Positions 37,895 through 50,933 of a stretch of DNA of 64,000 nucleotides are shown one piece after another. Positions within the stretch are counted from its first letter, which is position 1. Each line of letters starts with the position of its first letter. The notes beneath the pieces were generated by a model. It was not told the origin of the DNA. It was given only the letters and a program-made list of their open reading frames with translations, and made no database searches. The position numbers and the translations under genes were made by a program. Source of the DNA: Apostichopus japonicus (Eukaryota; Echinodermata; Holothuroidea; Aspidochirotida; Stichopodidae); assembly GCF_037975245.1 (NCBI RefSeq), contig NC_092581.1, forward strand, positions 2,278,501 to 2,342,500. Reading direction: 5' to 3'.

Positions 37895-37902
37895 AATGCA
37901 GT

Positions 37903-39744
37903 TGTCGCTCCAACTGCAGCAGCCACCAGTTATATATATATATTTTTATTTTTATATATTTCCTAACCCGAGTAACCTTCAATGTTTACATTCTAGTCTT
38001 CGCGAAGTAAAACACACAAAGGACAGACATGCGTACTACTTGGCTCTTTCTGGTATTAATGAACCACATATCCCTGTACACAATGTAATGCGTTGATGAC
38101 ACGGATTGCAGGCAATTACGGTCTTGCGTAATCAAATTTCTGCGCGACCCTGGCCTAGCCCTCGATGCAGAGTATCAAAAATGTTCTAGCTTTCTATACA
38201 CATCACATGCAGTGCAATACGGCATTCATCAATCCCACCGTTTAATAGTGTGGCTCTGAAAGAGTTCTTTCTTTGAGACCAATCCTCCACCAGGCATGAT
38301 CGTTATTAGTACACCCTGAACTTCCCTGAAGACGAAAAGTTAGTTGACGAGATCAAGAGGAGATCAGAGTGTCCTGTCACTTTGTAAGCGCTGCTGTAAC
38401 TTTCATGTAGGCTAGGCCTAGTACTACTAGTAGTAAGATTAGTCTTTTATGTTAGAGCTAACTGTAACCTGAGTTAGGCTAAGCCTAAGCTTTAACTTGT
38501 GCAAATTTGTCAGTAATTTATCAAATTAAAAACTCTGTTCTGTGAGTCAAGCATCATTTCCGTAAGATATGCAAGAGGATTAACTTCAAGCGTAGAACTA
38601 GGCTGTGATGGGTAGGTTATGTGATTATTCATACTGTATGAAAGAGTTGCGGTTGTGTACAGATTGTGCACGTTCCCTAAATTCGTGTACTGTGTTATAC
38701 ATATGTACCTGCCCTGATAGACACTATATTACTAGTTACTGTGCTCGTAAGTAAATTTTAACCATATTTTCAATCGCAATTTTAATCTAAAAGCCTTACA
38801 GGACATGCCAAAATCACCACAATGAGAAAAGAAAACATCAATTTAGTACCCATTTTTAGCTGAATTATACAGTAAACTTCAACGCATGCGCAAAGTTGAG
38901 CAAATGTTTTCCTTGCTCTGAGCAGTTCGACTCCCAACCGCTTCAGGTATAATTCGTTGTATTTCTGGCGGACGCAAGTGAAACTATTGATAAAATGACA
39001 TTGCTGCAGAATAAAACTAAACCTCTGAGCAAAATCAACAGGGTCGTCACCACCACTATCATATAAAAGAACATTAAAACCCTAAACTATCGCAAATTTA
39101 CTCTATACTGTCATGCAAGTTTTAATTTCATCCACAAATATTAAAAAATGATGCATTGTAACCCAAACACTATTAACCAATTTTCCCATGATTTTATCTG
39201 ATATTGTTTCATTTTTGTCACAAGTAGAATCTCAAGTCTGAGCACAAGTTTGTTCAATTTATGAGATTATTCCACTCTGGCTTAATTCTGACCTGAAAAA
39301 GTACACTGTAATTTTAGGTAGTCTGATAAGTCCTTCAACTACCACATCGCTGCTCTATAGTAAGAAACTTCTTTCATCATATCAGTAGAATTTCTTAAAA
39401 CAAAAAGAAAACAATAAGAAAAAAAAAATATCATTTTCCAAGTAGTGAGTAATTGGGCCTACTATACTCTGCCATGCCATCAACTGTACAATTAAAGTTA
39501 TCTTATTATCTTATTAGACGGGTACTTCACTTTAGCAGGTATTCATATTTGTCAATTACAGTTGCAATAATTACAGTATCCACTAGAGCATATCATAAAA
39601 TAAGATGAAATATTTTGAAATTTATTTTGCTTTCACACGCTATTGGAACCTTAAGAGTATGCGCGACAGTCGTTGAAACTTTGTAAAATAACGTCATTAC
39701 ACATAACAGTTTCAGCTTACAACTTACAACTTCAAAGTAACATA
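37903..39744. other. Intergenic, no gene seen
   Basis: No supported exon or repeat. The promoter region of the downstream Rossmann gene probably lies at its right end. Confidence 0.4.
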
Positions 39745-40063
39745 GGATGTATAGTAGCCTATTTATTTTGTGCCTTCGGTATTTTCACTGTTTGAAATCT
39801 TGGTTTGCCTTTCAGATTCAAGAAATAATTCAGTCTTTCTAGAGAGAATCGAAACTCGATTTTACAAATTACCAGAAGTAGAGAGCTTCCGTGTGAATGA
39901 TGAAGGATGTATTGTAGCCTATTTATTTTGTGCCTTCGATATTTTCACTGTTTGAAATCTTGGTTTGCCTTTCAGATTCAAGAAATAATTTCAGTCTTTC
40001 TAGAGAGAATCGAAACTCGATTTTACAAATTACCGGAAGTAGAGAGCTTCCGTGTGAATGATG
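39745..40063 (+). repeat. 160-bp tandem duplication ending at the start codon of the BLVRB-like gene
   Basis: 39745-39904 and 39905-40063 are near-identical (for example TAGCCTATTTATTTTGTGCC at 39755 and 39915). Both end in GTGTGAATGATGAAG, so the start-codon context itself is duplicated. Only the second copy continues into the Rossmann coding sequence; in the first, ATGATGAAG runs on into the start of copy 2. Each copy also has a TTTGCCTTTCAG acceptor-like site. Confidence 0.9.
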
Positions 40064-43000
40064 AAGCTGGCAATTCTTGGTGCAACCGGTCGGACTGGTG
40101 TGCACCTAGTCGAACAGGCACTGGAGGAGGGCCATGAAGTAGTGGCGATCGTGCGTACCCCGAGTAAAGTCACCACGGAACATGAAAACCTCAAGGTCAG
40201 CTCTACGTACCTGCGACAAGTTGTTGCCTATCATGTGCTATTTATAACAAGTGACTGATATTGCGACGCAATATTTGAAAAAGACAGGATTAAATGTGAT
40301 GTGCAGTTTTGTCCAAGGGACACGTCCATAAATTTGAGGAAATACCATATCCTTGTGGACAATATAAGGAGCATGTTAATATTTCTGTTGTACAAATGCA
40401 TCTACTGTATCCACAAAACTATGGCATATATTGGAAATAGCTGTATTGCTAAGGACACACAATCATACATTTATTAGGCTGGCATACAGTTCCCCCACAA
40501 CACTGGAGTCAATTTGTGACTATAGAGGTACTCTATAGTAATTGTTCACATCAAATTGAGATTGCATTGTGACTGAACACCCCCTCCACCCCCCACCACC
40601 ACTTGAATAAAGTGATAAATTGATCTAATCCTCCATCACTTTGGAGATGTACTGAAATACGAACAGAAATAGTGGTATGCCTATGATCCTATCGAAGGCG
40701 AAATTTTACTGGTCCCAAAGCTAGTGTTCCATACACCAAACCTACCGTATATATATATATCCCTCCCACATTGTACAAATTGGTCATTCTTTGTTATTTT
40801 TGAATTTTTTTTTCTCGGACAACCCAATTTGCTAGCGTTCCGACCACCAAAAGGGTGAGACCTCATTGTCCGAGGGACGTCCAGAAAAAAAACCTTAAAA
40901 AATTTACCCTGACTTGGAGAAATATATTGTAAGCTGTTTTCTGAATTTTTTGTGGTCGTTGCTTATGGCATTACTTACGATTACGGTCAGCATATACATT
41001 ATACTCCATTATACTCATTCAAGGTAAAGGCATCGTAGCTCTGTTGGCACAGCAATGTCCTGTATGTGACCGGGGGGTAAGGGGGGGGGGGTAGAACAAG
41101 CCTGATCGAACTGCAGATTGGAAACAAATAATATAAAGCAGAGGGCATAAATTGTTAGAGGATACTGTAAGTAAAGAAGACAAGCTAGTAAAATTTCAGA
41201 CTGGAAGCCAAAAAATAGACAAAAGTATAACTAGTGTCAGCTAGAGGATGGGGGGGAGGGGGGAAGCTGACTGCACTTGGAGGGGACTCCAGCCCCGGCA
41301 AAACCACCCTCACAGGAGTACATAGCCATAGAAACAAGGAAAAAATGTTTTGAATACGGAACTTAGATAGTAGTGAATTAAGGTGGCGATGTTCATGGTA
41401 ATATTTATTTATGTAAGCTGAGTAATAGAAGAATTGTTGCGTTACTAACAACAATTAACTGTTGAACTTTCCGCTATTGTTTGCATGATTGAATATGAAG
41501 TACAGTAATAGTTGTTGCTGCTATTATTTATTATATATTGTGTCTTGTGCTGGATTTGCACACAATTGTTTTCATTGTTAATAGTGAAAAAAAAATGCTT
41601 TATTTTTCTCTGTTTTACAATCATGACTAATATTTATGAAAAAAATTGAACGTATATATGTAGGGCAGTTATTGAAACTGTACTTGCAATTTCGAGATTC
41701 CACTTGAGAGCAGCATTCGACGTGTTAATACTTACTTAAAGATACATACATGCTGTTTATAGCTGAGGAATATTTTATACGGTATTGTATAGGAAACGTT
41801 AACCATGGGATTATTTTTTTACTTTACAACATTAAAAAAGACTTGTAGCAGTTTCTTCTTAACATAATCTTTTGCAATATTATATGACAGAGCTAATGAT
41901 ATAAACAAAGTGCATAAAAGCTAACAGCTGGCCGGTACATAAAACTTGAACAATTATTTCCTGCTTTAAAGTCTTATTAATTCAATCATGATTGCTTTTG
42001 AGTAAGGTGTTTCTTCCCTCAAAGTAATCTGATCAACAATCAGTTAATTTATTTATTTTTTCATTTTTTAAGTAACAAACAATATCTTTCATAATTCTGA
42101 GTGAACGATTACAGCTGCTAATTCAAAATTTGTGACTAATAAATTCAGGTGACCCCTGGGTCAGCTTCCCGACTGAGTGTTGAATTGTATGTTGTATGCA
42201 AGCCCAAGGGAGTAACACTCACCTTCTTGCTATCTGCAGGGAATAATTTGACCGATATCGCATCACAAAAATGCTAATTAATAAGTAAACAAAATGGTTA
42301 AGTTTAAAGATGTACAGTGGAGCAGTTTTCTACATAATATTCAAAGAATTGAAAGTATTCAACACTTCAGAGCCTTACTTTGAAAATGCTGCAAAACAAA
42401 TTTAAATGACATTAAATTTTTTCCTGTTTTTAAACTTGAAAAAAGCTTCATGAGTGTTTAAAAATTTGAAAGAGTTACCTTTCCCAGCATCTACTTTTCA
42501 AGGTGTTTCTGTCAAGGTATTAATGTTTCAAGTTTTAAATTAGCTGCCTTGTGATTCAATCAAACAAAAATCTTGGAAGTCTTCAGTCAAAAGAAGTCCG
42601 TCGAAATTCCCAACCCCAAGCGTTATGTCTAATTATTTCCTTTTTCAACAGGTTGTAAGTGGTGATATCACATCGACCGCCAGTTTAAAGGAACATTTTG
42701 AGGGATGTGACGCTGTGGTATCCTGTCTGGGCGCGGGAACCTTGAGAAACGTCACCTTGTACTCGGAGTCGATCAAGATCATTGTAGCCGCGATGAGAGA
42801 GACTTCCATCAAGAAACTCGTAGCTATGACATCATGGGGTTCATTCTGTGAGTGTCTCACGAATTACGATATATGCCAACTCTCGAATAGAATGTTATTT
42901 CTTTTAATTAGCCGGTTGCATTTCATATGACGTGCTTCTCATTTCACCAGATTCATTCGAGTATATACTGGTAAAAGTTTGAATAACTTTATTAAGCATA

Positions 43001-44533
43001 TGAAGTTCTTCTTTCCATTCAAACTCAAGGTAGACTCAACATTTGGGCTTGGGTGGAGGGGGGGGGGGAATTGGGAAAGACGGTGTTGCCCCAGTGCCAC
43101 CAACATGTGCCAAACAAAAAGTTCATATGTGACAGGACACCAATACTGTGCCCCCCTTTTCAACTTGTCGGCTTCCCCACCCCCCTTCCCACATCCTCAC
43201 AAATTATCTTCGGCCCTGATGTATACAAACTAGGTGAAAAATTAGGGTAGGGTAGCAAACTCGGCCTTTTTTTTAGTTAGTGGTTATTTATTCTCCTTTG
43301 GGAAAAATGCAATGGCCTCTAAATTTGTGCCTTCAATTCAAAAGAAAACTTCTGGACAAAGGAACTCGTGTGGCCTTAATTTATCTCTCCAATAGCCGAC
43401 CCAAACGACCGAGGTCCATTTCTCATCGAGTGGATTTTACGACCTTTGGTGCTGAAAAATGTACTCGAAAATATGGCTGTAATGGAGACCTACCTCAAGG
43501 AGGAAGCCCAAGACCTTGATTTTACCACGGTCAGACCGCCAGGGTTGAAGGACGGACCTAAGACAGGTGAGTGTTATTCTCCCAAAATCTTGTTCATTCT
43601 ATATTTATAGTTTTCAGATAAGAGTGGCTAATGGGAAAGGAAGTATGGTTGTTTGTGAAGATAAGTAAATCATTTGAAAGTATTTCAGTCTGTCTAAAAA
43701 AAACTTAATTCTATCATGGAGAGTCAGTAACATCCCCCATCCCCCCACTCCCACCTCCTCATTGTTGTTTGTGACTTTGGTTGTCAAAAATGGGTCACTT
43801 TTCATGTTTCATTCAAGCTAATTGTTGTCAGTGTGTGAAACTTTCTTACCATACTAAATTACCATTACAATGAAGTTAATTAAGACAATGAAGTTAAATT
43901 AGACAATTTAGTTAATTAAGACAATGAAGTTAATGAGTGTGCCTAGTCAAGTTATAAAGGTGAAAGAATTTGTAATATCTGCCCTGCGTTTTAATCCTTG
44001 CAAAGACTTATACCAGAACCCCTCATTAAAAGTTATCAGTGTTATGCCCCCCCCCTACCCAACCTCCTATTGTCAGACACTCCCCTCCCCCCTGACCATT
44101 GGGTAGAAATCATGCACATGGGCAGAAAGAAAAACATTGTTTCATTAGCTAAACAACAGCTAAACATAAAAATGCAAATGTGACTTCATAAATGTACAAA
44201 AATAAAAATCGACAGTGTTTCCAAAAATGTAAACATAAATAAAGACAAACTAAATATAACTAATGAATATATGTTGAGATATAGGATTAAAACTGTAAAA
44301 CATTTAGTACTTTGGACTTGCATAAAGTTTAACTTAATATTATCATTTCTTTGTTTCTTTCTTTTCATGATTCTTTCCAATTATCAGATTTGGAGATAGC
44401 GCATGAAGAAAGGAATTTTGTCGGTGGAACAGCGACTACTATGCTAAGGGCAGATGTAGCCCGATTTTTGTTGCAGTGTTTAAAAACGGATGAATTTAAC
44501 AAGAAATGGATAGCTATTGGGGTCAAGCCTTAG
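40058..44533 (+). CDS. NAD(P)-binding Rossmann-fold protein, BLVRB/NmrA-like, four exons, 216 aa
   Basis: Exons: 40058-40195 (donor AAG|GTCAGC), 42652-42847 (acceptor CAACAG; donor TTCT|GTGAGT), 43396-43566 (acceptor CCAATAG; donor ACAG|GTGAGT) and 44388-44533 (acceptor TTATCAG; stop TAG). Joined phases are 0, 1, 1 and the sum is 217 codons. The start is one of two adjacent ATGs (40058 or 40061). The N-terminus carries the dinucleotide-binding GATGRTG (residues 8-14) after a first beta strand. GDITSTASL, CDAVVSCLG, NIVAAM-like KIIVAAM and AMTSWGSF follow in the order seen in biliverdin reductase B/flavin reductase and NmrA-like atypical SDR proteins. Length also fits (about 200 aa). Those enzymes use NADPH to reduce flavins or biliverdin in the cytosol; the substrate here is not known. 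Confidence 0.88.
40196..42651 (+). other. Intron 1 of the BLVRB-like gene
   Basis: 2456-bp intron with poly-G/C stretches at about 41083-41091 and 41251-41262. No element with a partner copy was recognised. Confidence 0.7.
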
Positions 44534-44689
44534 AGAGGAGACAACTCAGCGAATTATTGTTTATAATTGAGACAGTGGCGTATACGATTAAGCTTTTTTT
44601 TCAAAAACTGCAAGTATTCCTCATATTTCTCCAGCCATACTTATTTGTTTTTATCTCTTATTAAGACACTTACATTTTTGTGAAACGGA

Positions 44690-45070
44690 AAAATCACATT
44701 CCGAAAGTGAGACATTGAGAAATTCTTGCATTCTGTTCACACTGATGTGATCTTCTCCATTGGTTCAGCAGTCTGAATTTATACATAAAGCCAACTAGAA
44801 AAAGTACATTTTGCCCTGCCCACACATGCCCATGTACACCCACCCCTCTCACTCCCCATCCCATCCCAAAATTACCCCAGACACTCATATGAATCGGTAA
44901 ATTATTTAGTCACAATTCAACAAGTATGCTGAAAGAATGAATTGCTTGTAAAAGGACATTCTGAAAGTGAGTCATTCTTGCATTCTGCTCACACCAATGG
45001 GATCCTCTTCATTGATGGGGGATCAGCAGTTTCAATTTTGACATAAAAGCCATTTAGAAAGAAAAAAATG
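44690..45070. repeat. Diverged tandem duplication downstream of the BLVRB-like gene
   Basis: About 100-bp blocks at 44694-44805 and 44950-45065 share CATTC(C/T)GAAAGTGAG, ATTCTTGCATTCTG and ACATAAA(A)GCCA phrases in the same order, about 255 bp apart, with small indels. Confidence 0.7.
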
Positions 45071-45464
45071 TCACACAGAAGAGATTTTGTACAGAGCGAA
45101 TCATATTGGACAAAATTTCCTAACATATCTTTAAAATAGATTTTGTAAAACAATTGCTTTTTAATATTTAGCTACACTGTATTGTCATGTTAGCCATCTT
45201 GCTGATAAAGAACAATATTTCATTTTTTACAAAAATTTCCAGAATTTGACTGTGTCAACTTAGAATGCAAAACATATTTTTTGAGAACTCAAGAAGTAAA
45301 AGCAAAGAGTTTTTTTTTATCAATTGTGTTTGCTAATTAAGATTCTCATACCTTGCCATAAGATGTGTTGTAGATGTTTTTTTATATTTTAATTTTCATG
45401 ATCACAAAGGGAATTATCAAGTTCTTATAAAATTGCAACAGTTTGTATCAAATATCAGTGATAC

Positions 45465-45670
45465 CATTATATGAAGGATCCCATAATATGAAGGACCCCC
45501 ATAATATGAATAGACCACATTAGATGATGGACCCCCCATAATGGACCCCATAATATGAAGGACCCCATAATATGAAGGACCCCACAATATGATTGATACC
45601 ATAATATGAAGGACCCCATAATATGAAGGACTCCATAATATGAGGGGACCCTATAATACGAAAGACCCTA
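45465..45670. repeat. Minisatellite, unit CCATAATATGAAGGAC (16-18 bp)
   Basis: About ten imperfect units containing CATAATATGA separated by GGACCCC, with several irregular ones. It is confined to this block. Confidence 0.92.
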
Positions 45671-45719
45671 ACAGCAATGTAAATTAATTGGTACTTTATT
45701 CACTTCTTACATAGTTTTC

Positions 45720-46590
45720 TTCAATCCTTTGATATTCTTCCTAAAATCGATAGGTCAAAAGCAACTGAACTGGTTATGAAAATGAGATGCAAAATGGAAT
45801 GAAGTTTAGGACAGGATAAAAGCAAAGATGTTTAAAGGGACAGTGCATGTATTTTTCAACTTGTGTAATACCCAGTGTGGTGGCCGGATAGTAGGCCGTC
45901 CGGTGGTACCCCTCCGGACGCACGTATGTCCGGAAATTCGAACGATATAGCTTTGAAGCAAAGTAAAAACAATCAGTAAAGGAAAGTGTATTCTTATTCT
46001 GTTAAAGCACTTATGGAAAAGGTTGAAGAGTACAGAAGGAATGTCTGGCGCCCTCAATGCCTCTGAGTGTATCCTCCATTTTGAATTTATGTCAGTTGGC
46101 CACCCTACTTACCAATACAGATTTGTAAAGTTGTGTTAGTTTAGTAAGCTTACATTTCACTGTTTTCAGAATAAAGTGTAGACTATATTAACAAATTGGG
46201 TGTAGGGGTATTATATGGCTACTATAGGCCTAGTTTTTTGGTTATAGGGTGAAAGCTGAAAGTGGTCAACCACAAACCTTTAAACTAAACTTATTTCCCT
46301 GGGAAGTCCTGGAAGTGACCTAAGCAAGAAGACCTGCTTTGGTATTCAAAAGAAAGGGAAAATACCTCCCCCCCCCCCCGCCCCTGTTCTCCCAGCGTGT
46401 GGGTTGAGAGAACATTATTTCTACGATGAATTGTACATTTTTACCCACTTCATGTTGTTGGAAATTTTCATTGATAAATCTGTATGATATCCAGTTAACC
46501 TTTGGTGATTCTTGTGAGCTTTCATTATTGGTATTATTTGAAAAAGTGCATTTCACAATTTTTGTGAATGAAAGCTGATGTGATCATTGA
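45720..46590. other. Intergenic, no gene seen
   Basis: No supported gene. Contains GGTGGCCGGATAGTAGGCCG-type GC-richer patch near 45880-45930 and poly-C at 46369-46379. Confidence 0.4.
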
Positions 46591-46594
46591 GTTA

Positions 46595-47563
46595 CAGGGG
46601 CGTATCCAGGGGGGGGGGGCGCAACAGGCGCGCGCCCCCCCTATTGGCCGTCACCAAAAAAAAAAAAAGATTAGCAAAAAAAAAAAAAAAATTGATGACG
46701 ACCTTTATGTGAGATGTCGGTGATCGCTCAACCCCCCCCCCCTCCCGTATGCTTTATTTTTTGTTTGCCAAAAAAAGGTTCTGGCGAAGTTCAGCGGCAT
46801 AATAGTTTTAGAAACATAGATGGTAATTGTGTTTGTATTATCACTATAAACACTAAGTGACATGCCAGCCATACTAAATTGTGCATTTTGTGTCCATATT
46901 TACTGGAAATGTTGCTTATTATTAAGGTCGAAAAATGGATCACATATGGCCATGTTCCCTCGAACAGCTGAGAATCTCATGTTATCAGGGTTTCACCTGG
47001 ATGCCCTAGCAATCGGTACCTAGGAATGTAACTATGTGTAATTGTGTATTGCATGTGTATAGGCCTATAATAGCCTGCATGAGGCCATTTTCTTCATCGA
47101 ATAATATAAAAGAGCTCTCGAACATTCTAACGTTGCGCCTGAAACAAGATTGACAGGGGCAATTTTCCCAAAATAACACCCGAAATTTAAAAAAAAAAGT
47201 ATTTTGGATCCTGATTATGAGATATTTCGGACATGACATCCCTATTTTAAAGTTGGGTATATGCCGCTTGGAAACCTCGGGAAGTGCCGTTTCCGGCCAT
47301 CTAGAGGGTTTGTTAATCCCAAAATTTTCTTGTACGCTTCGCGCCAACTCATGGTGGCGCTACGCTTAGATAGTCAACAAGGTCATATCCCCCCCCCCCC
47401 ACTCGAAAGTACGGATCGCCGCCCATGCATATGGCACCATTTTGCATTTCACCCCTTCTTCGAAAGCAAAAATTGTCCACCCCTCCCCTTAGACCCATCC
47501 CCCAGGACGGCGATCATTCATGCCTGGCGCCCCCCCTATTGGAAAATCCTGGATACGCCCCTG
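46595..47563. mobile_element. Outer transposon (CAGGGGCGTATCCAGG ends) carrying a nested element, copy 1
   Basis: 969 bp with inverted ends CAGGGGCGTATCCAGG and CCTGGATACGCCCCTG, flanked by AGTTA at 46590-46594 and 47564-47568. The interior includes an inner element at 46951-47427. Without the inner element and its duplication the outer one is about 484 bp. It is homologous along its length to 61819-63164. No transposase. Confidence 0.85.
46951..47427. mobile_element. Inner hAT-like element, internally deleted, nested in the outer transposon
   Basis: Flanked by CATATGGC at 46943-46950 and 47428-47435 (8 of 8). The right end is GGATCGCCGCCCATG. The left end has lost its TIR: compared with the inner copy at 62176-63027, about 354 bp is missing between two CATG tetranucleotides. 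Interior blocks ACTCATGGTGGCGC and CGCTTAGATAGT are shared with 60157-61066 and 2339-2455. Confidence 0.8.
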
Positions 47564-47569
47564 AGTTAG

Positions 47570-48540
47570 CCTACTACTTTAATTTAATTCGATTCCATTC
47601 AACATTCTATTTTACATTTAAGAGGTTCACAAATCTCAACATGAAATTTGGTGGTCAAATTTTCCTTTGAACAATGCAATTCATCACTTTTGTTTTGATT
47701 CCATTTTTTTTCAAGTTATCACATCCAATTTGTAAATTTGAAAAAAAAATATTTCGTGCTATTGCTACTACATGAAAACATATTTGTAAATTAAACCTTA
47801 CAGTATATTGTACCAGTTTCCTACAATACCAGTTGAACGAAATAAGATTATGATTTGGGCATTATCCGCATTAAAGTTTCTTATTTTACAATAGTTTGGT
47901 CAACAAAAGATAAAAACATCTTCAAATTCCGTCCCTCGAGCTTACAGGACTTTTGACTTTTGCCGTATATCTTTGTAAATCATAGTCGTTATATGGTATT
48001 CTGTATCTGTTATCTAGTATGTAAAATGATATTCTTGGTAAAAAATCAAGCTTATGTTTAATGCTTTCCATGTAAACATTGTACCACATACCTTTTCTCC
48101 AAGTTACTTAATAGTACAAACTATGTGTGTTCTATCTCGGTTCGTAGAACAAAATTGATAGAACTTTGTGAACCGACATGTCCAACCTACGATATAATAG
48201 CTGTTGGCTTCAACTATCACCATCATTTTGTTTACAAAGTACCCCCTCTGTCGATGACGATTTAGATTGTGAGCTTTAGAAGAGTTAAGGATTTTAAATT
48301 GCTTTTCAACTCATTTGTCAGATCTTGTCTTAAAATCTCCCTCTTTAATTCTCACCATCTAATTCCTCAAAATGAATTTAACAAACGTGATTTCATACTC
48401 TACAACAATCATTCAAAGTATAAAGACTATTATGATAACTGGGAAAAGAACAAAATGATAGGTCGTTCTTGTAAGGTACCTTTAGGGACACTTTTCAGAC
48501 ACTTATGTACTAGTTTGATCGTTTGATAGTAAAATGTGGT
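47570..48540. other. Intergenic, no gene seen
   Basis: A chance-length open frame at 48269-48526 is not supported by any recognised motif. Nothing else seen. Confidence 0.4.
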
Positions 48541-48551
48541 CAGTTGTAATT

Positions 48552-48552
<1 letters not shown>

Positions 48553-48636
<84 letters not shown>
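48553..48636. repeat. (TA)n microsatellite
   Basis: About 85 bp of TA dinucleotides with one TG interruption. Confidence 0.95.
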
Positions 48637-48638
<2 letters not shown>

Positions 48639-48817
48639 AAGTAGAAAAGAGGAATGTGAAAAATTAAAAACAGATCCCCATGTGTAGTCATCTTATTCTT
48701 CTTCTTTTTTTTCTTATGTCTGTTCAGTGGGACAATCAACAAAAAACATGTGATTCCTTGCCCCCCTGCCATTCCCCATCCCTCCTTCAAGATATGAACT
48801 TTCAGTACGAAATTATG

Positions 48818-49182
48818 CAAGGGCGTAGGAACCGGGGGGGCTGGGGGGGCGCCAGCCCCCCAGTGAAAAATATGGGGGGCGGAAGTATCGTTCCGCCCCC
48901 CCCCGCTCCGCAAGTCAGAAAACCCCTTTTTCATTTCCAAATGAGAAAGAAATCTCATTTGAAGCACCAAATTGCATCTAAGGCCAGGTGAAAATGCAAA
49001 ATTCTTTACAAAATGGAGTGGGTGTTGAAGTGTGCTATATTGCACCAAATTGCATCTGAGGCCACCTGGCAATGCAAAAAAAATCCAAAGGGGAGGGGGA
49101 CACCCCCTCCCCTTAGACCCCTCCCCCAGGCCGGCCATCAGTCTTCAGCCCCCCCACTCAAATGTACCTTCCTACGCCACTG
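48818..49182. mobile_element. hAT-like MITE, copy 2 of the CAGTGGCGTAGG family
   Basis: 365 bp, inverted with respect to the copy at 4988-5366. The ends are CAAGGGCGTAGGAACC and CCTTCCTACGCCACTG. It is flanked by AAATTATG at 48810-48817 and 49183-49190 (8 of 8). The interior shares TGCATCTAAGGCCAGGTG and GGAGGGGGACACCCCCTCCC-type blocks with copy 1. No coding capacity. Confidence 0.92.
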
Positions 49183-49190
49183 AAATTATG

Positions 49191-50152
49191 TTTCAAAACC
49201 TTATAAGCTGTTAGGGGGAATCTGTATGTTTGCACAATTCATATCAACAATGGTCTATATATGCCGTTATATACAGTGCAGAGCTCCCTGCGCTACCGTC
49301 GTATTGTCGTATCATCTGTAATGTAGTATGTAGTTATATCCCCATCATATTACTTTAAACATTTGCTTCCATGCCTCTTTGTCTTAAGAGTACCTGCTTA
49401 CTTCCTGTTCATGACTTATTCACCCCTACACCCACATCATATTCGTAGAAGCCCCCTTTGTCTTAATTCCATGAACTATTCATGCTTAACCACAGATGAC
49501 AACCTGTTGCATCTCATGTGTATTACAAATAAGGTTAGTCATAGTCATCTCCTATGTGCCTTAGTAATTATAAGTAAGACCAAGAGTTTATGTCACAGAG
49601 AGGTTATCGCCCCCTCACAGGAAGTTGTAATGACTTAAAATACTGTAGTTTTTTAATATGTGAAGGACTAAGATTCCAGACTTCAGAGAGTGCAGTTCAG
49701 CCTGATACACTCCAGCAATAAAGCTCATATTCTACAATTATATCTATGTCTGGAGTTTCTCTTTATCTGTTGTTCATTGTACCTATTTAATAACGGAGCC
49801 CAAACTAATTGAGCCGGAGCACCCCAACGTAACGCATCATACAAATACGCATGATAATACATTAGCAAACCATATGCAAATGAATAGCCGATCAGTCAAT
49901 AGATGTATGTGGTTCCTACAGGCGTCCGTATTTTTTTTTTGGTATTTTTGTTGTTGAAAGTGCCTACAAATCATAGATGCATACGTATCTCCGTTCACTG
50001 TAAGTAGTACAACCGCTACAATCTTCTGACTTACAAGACTCCTCGACTTTTTCAGACTCCTCGACATAAAAGAAATGCAAGCAGGGTTACATTAACTTTG
50101 AGAAGTAACTGCACACATTTCTGTGGTTCAATTCCGTCAGTCATACCCGAAA
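49191..50152. other. Upstream region of the GPCR gene
   Basis: No further gene. The promoter was not identified; AATAAA-type words occur by chance. Confidence 0.4.
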
Positions 50153-50893
50153 ATGGCTGCCACATCAGTTATTCCGTTTACATCTGTAGCGAACGTTACT
50201 GGCGATCCAGTTCGCGAAATACCATCGTATAAACTTGGTGTAACCTATCCGTGGTTGTTTTTCTACATCGTGTTTTACGCTGTTATCATCTTCAGCAGCA
50301 TCGTTGGGAACCTGCTGGTGATTTGGTCTTATATTATCGAACCCAAGCTACAGAAATCGACGAATATCTACATAGTAAGCTTAGCCGTGGCTGATTTCCT
50401 CACTGGCCTTATCGGCACACCACTGGCTGTACTCGGCCGTCTGGTTACGGGACCTTACATCTGCTACGCTTCAACAAGGTCTCTGTTTTATGTGGTTGCT
50501 TTCATGATGTGTGGAATATCGGTTAATCATCTTATATTGATCACTGTTGACAGGTAAATTTGTATTAACATTTTCTGGCAATTTTAGTGCCACAAACTTA
50601 CAGTTGAGGAAAGTAACCAAGAGTTTTGTATCATTGAATTTAGGAAGTAAGAAATGATTCTAGTTGATATCAAGAGATTCACCGCCACAAGGCGCTTAAG
50701 CCCTTTTTCTTAGCCCTACATAAATCCAGGTGTCTGAGGGGAGCAATGGCCCGTCCCCTTAAGAGAATGTTGCTTAATTGAACGGTGCAAAGATACAAAA
50801 TGGTGCTATATTTGTAAAGAATGTTTCACTGTTTAGGTTGTACCGCACATACACGTTATATATTTCATGTTATATATATATATATACATACAC

Positions 50894-50933
<40 letters not shown>

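Noticed and set aside
38330-38360. CCTGAAGACGAAAAGTTAG, also reminiscent of a hammerhead core
   Set aside because: There is no room for stem II between the two core strands and no stem III.
47006-47347. Open frame MARSVQENFGINKPSRWPETA (again at 62665-62949 and, in part, 60919-61113)
   Set aside because: Recurs because it lies in repeated non-autonomous transposons. It has no domain and is interrupted differently in each copy, so it is not evidence of a transposase.
48269-48526. 85-codon open frame FRRVKDFKLLFNSF, considered as a LINE C-terminal fragment
   Set aside because: Some resemblance in composition only. No RT or zinc-knuckle motif and no partner copy in the window.
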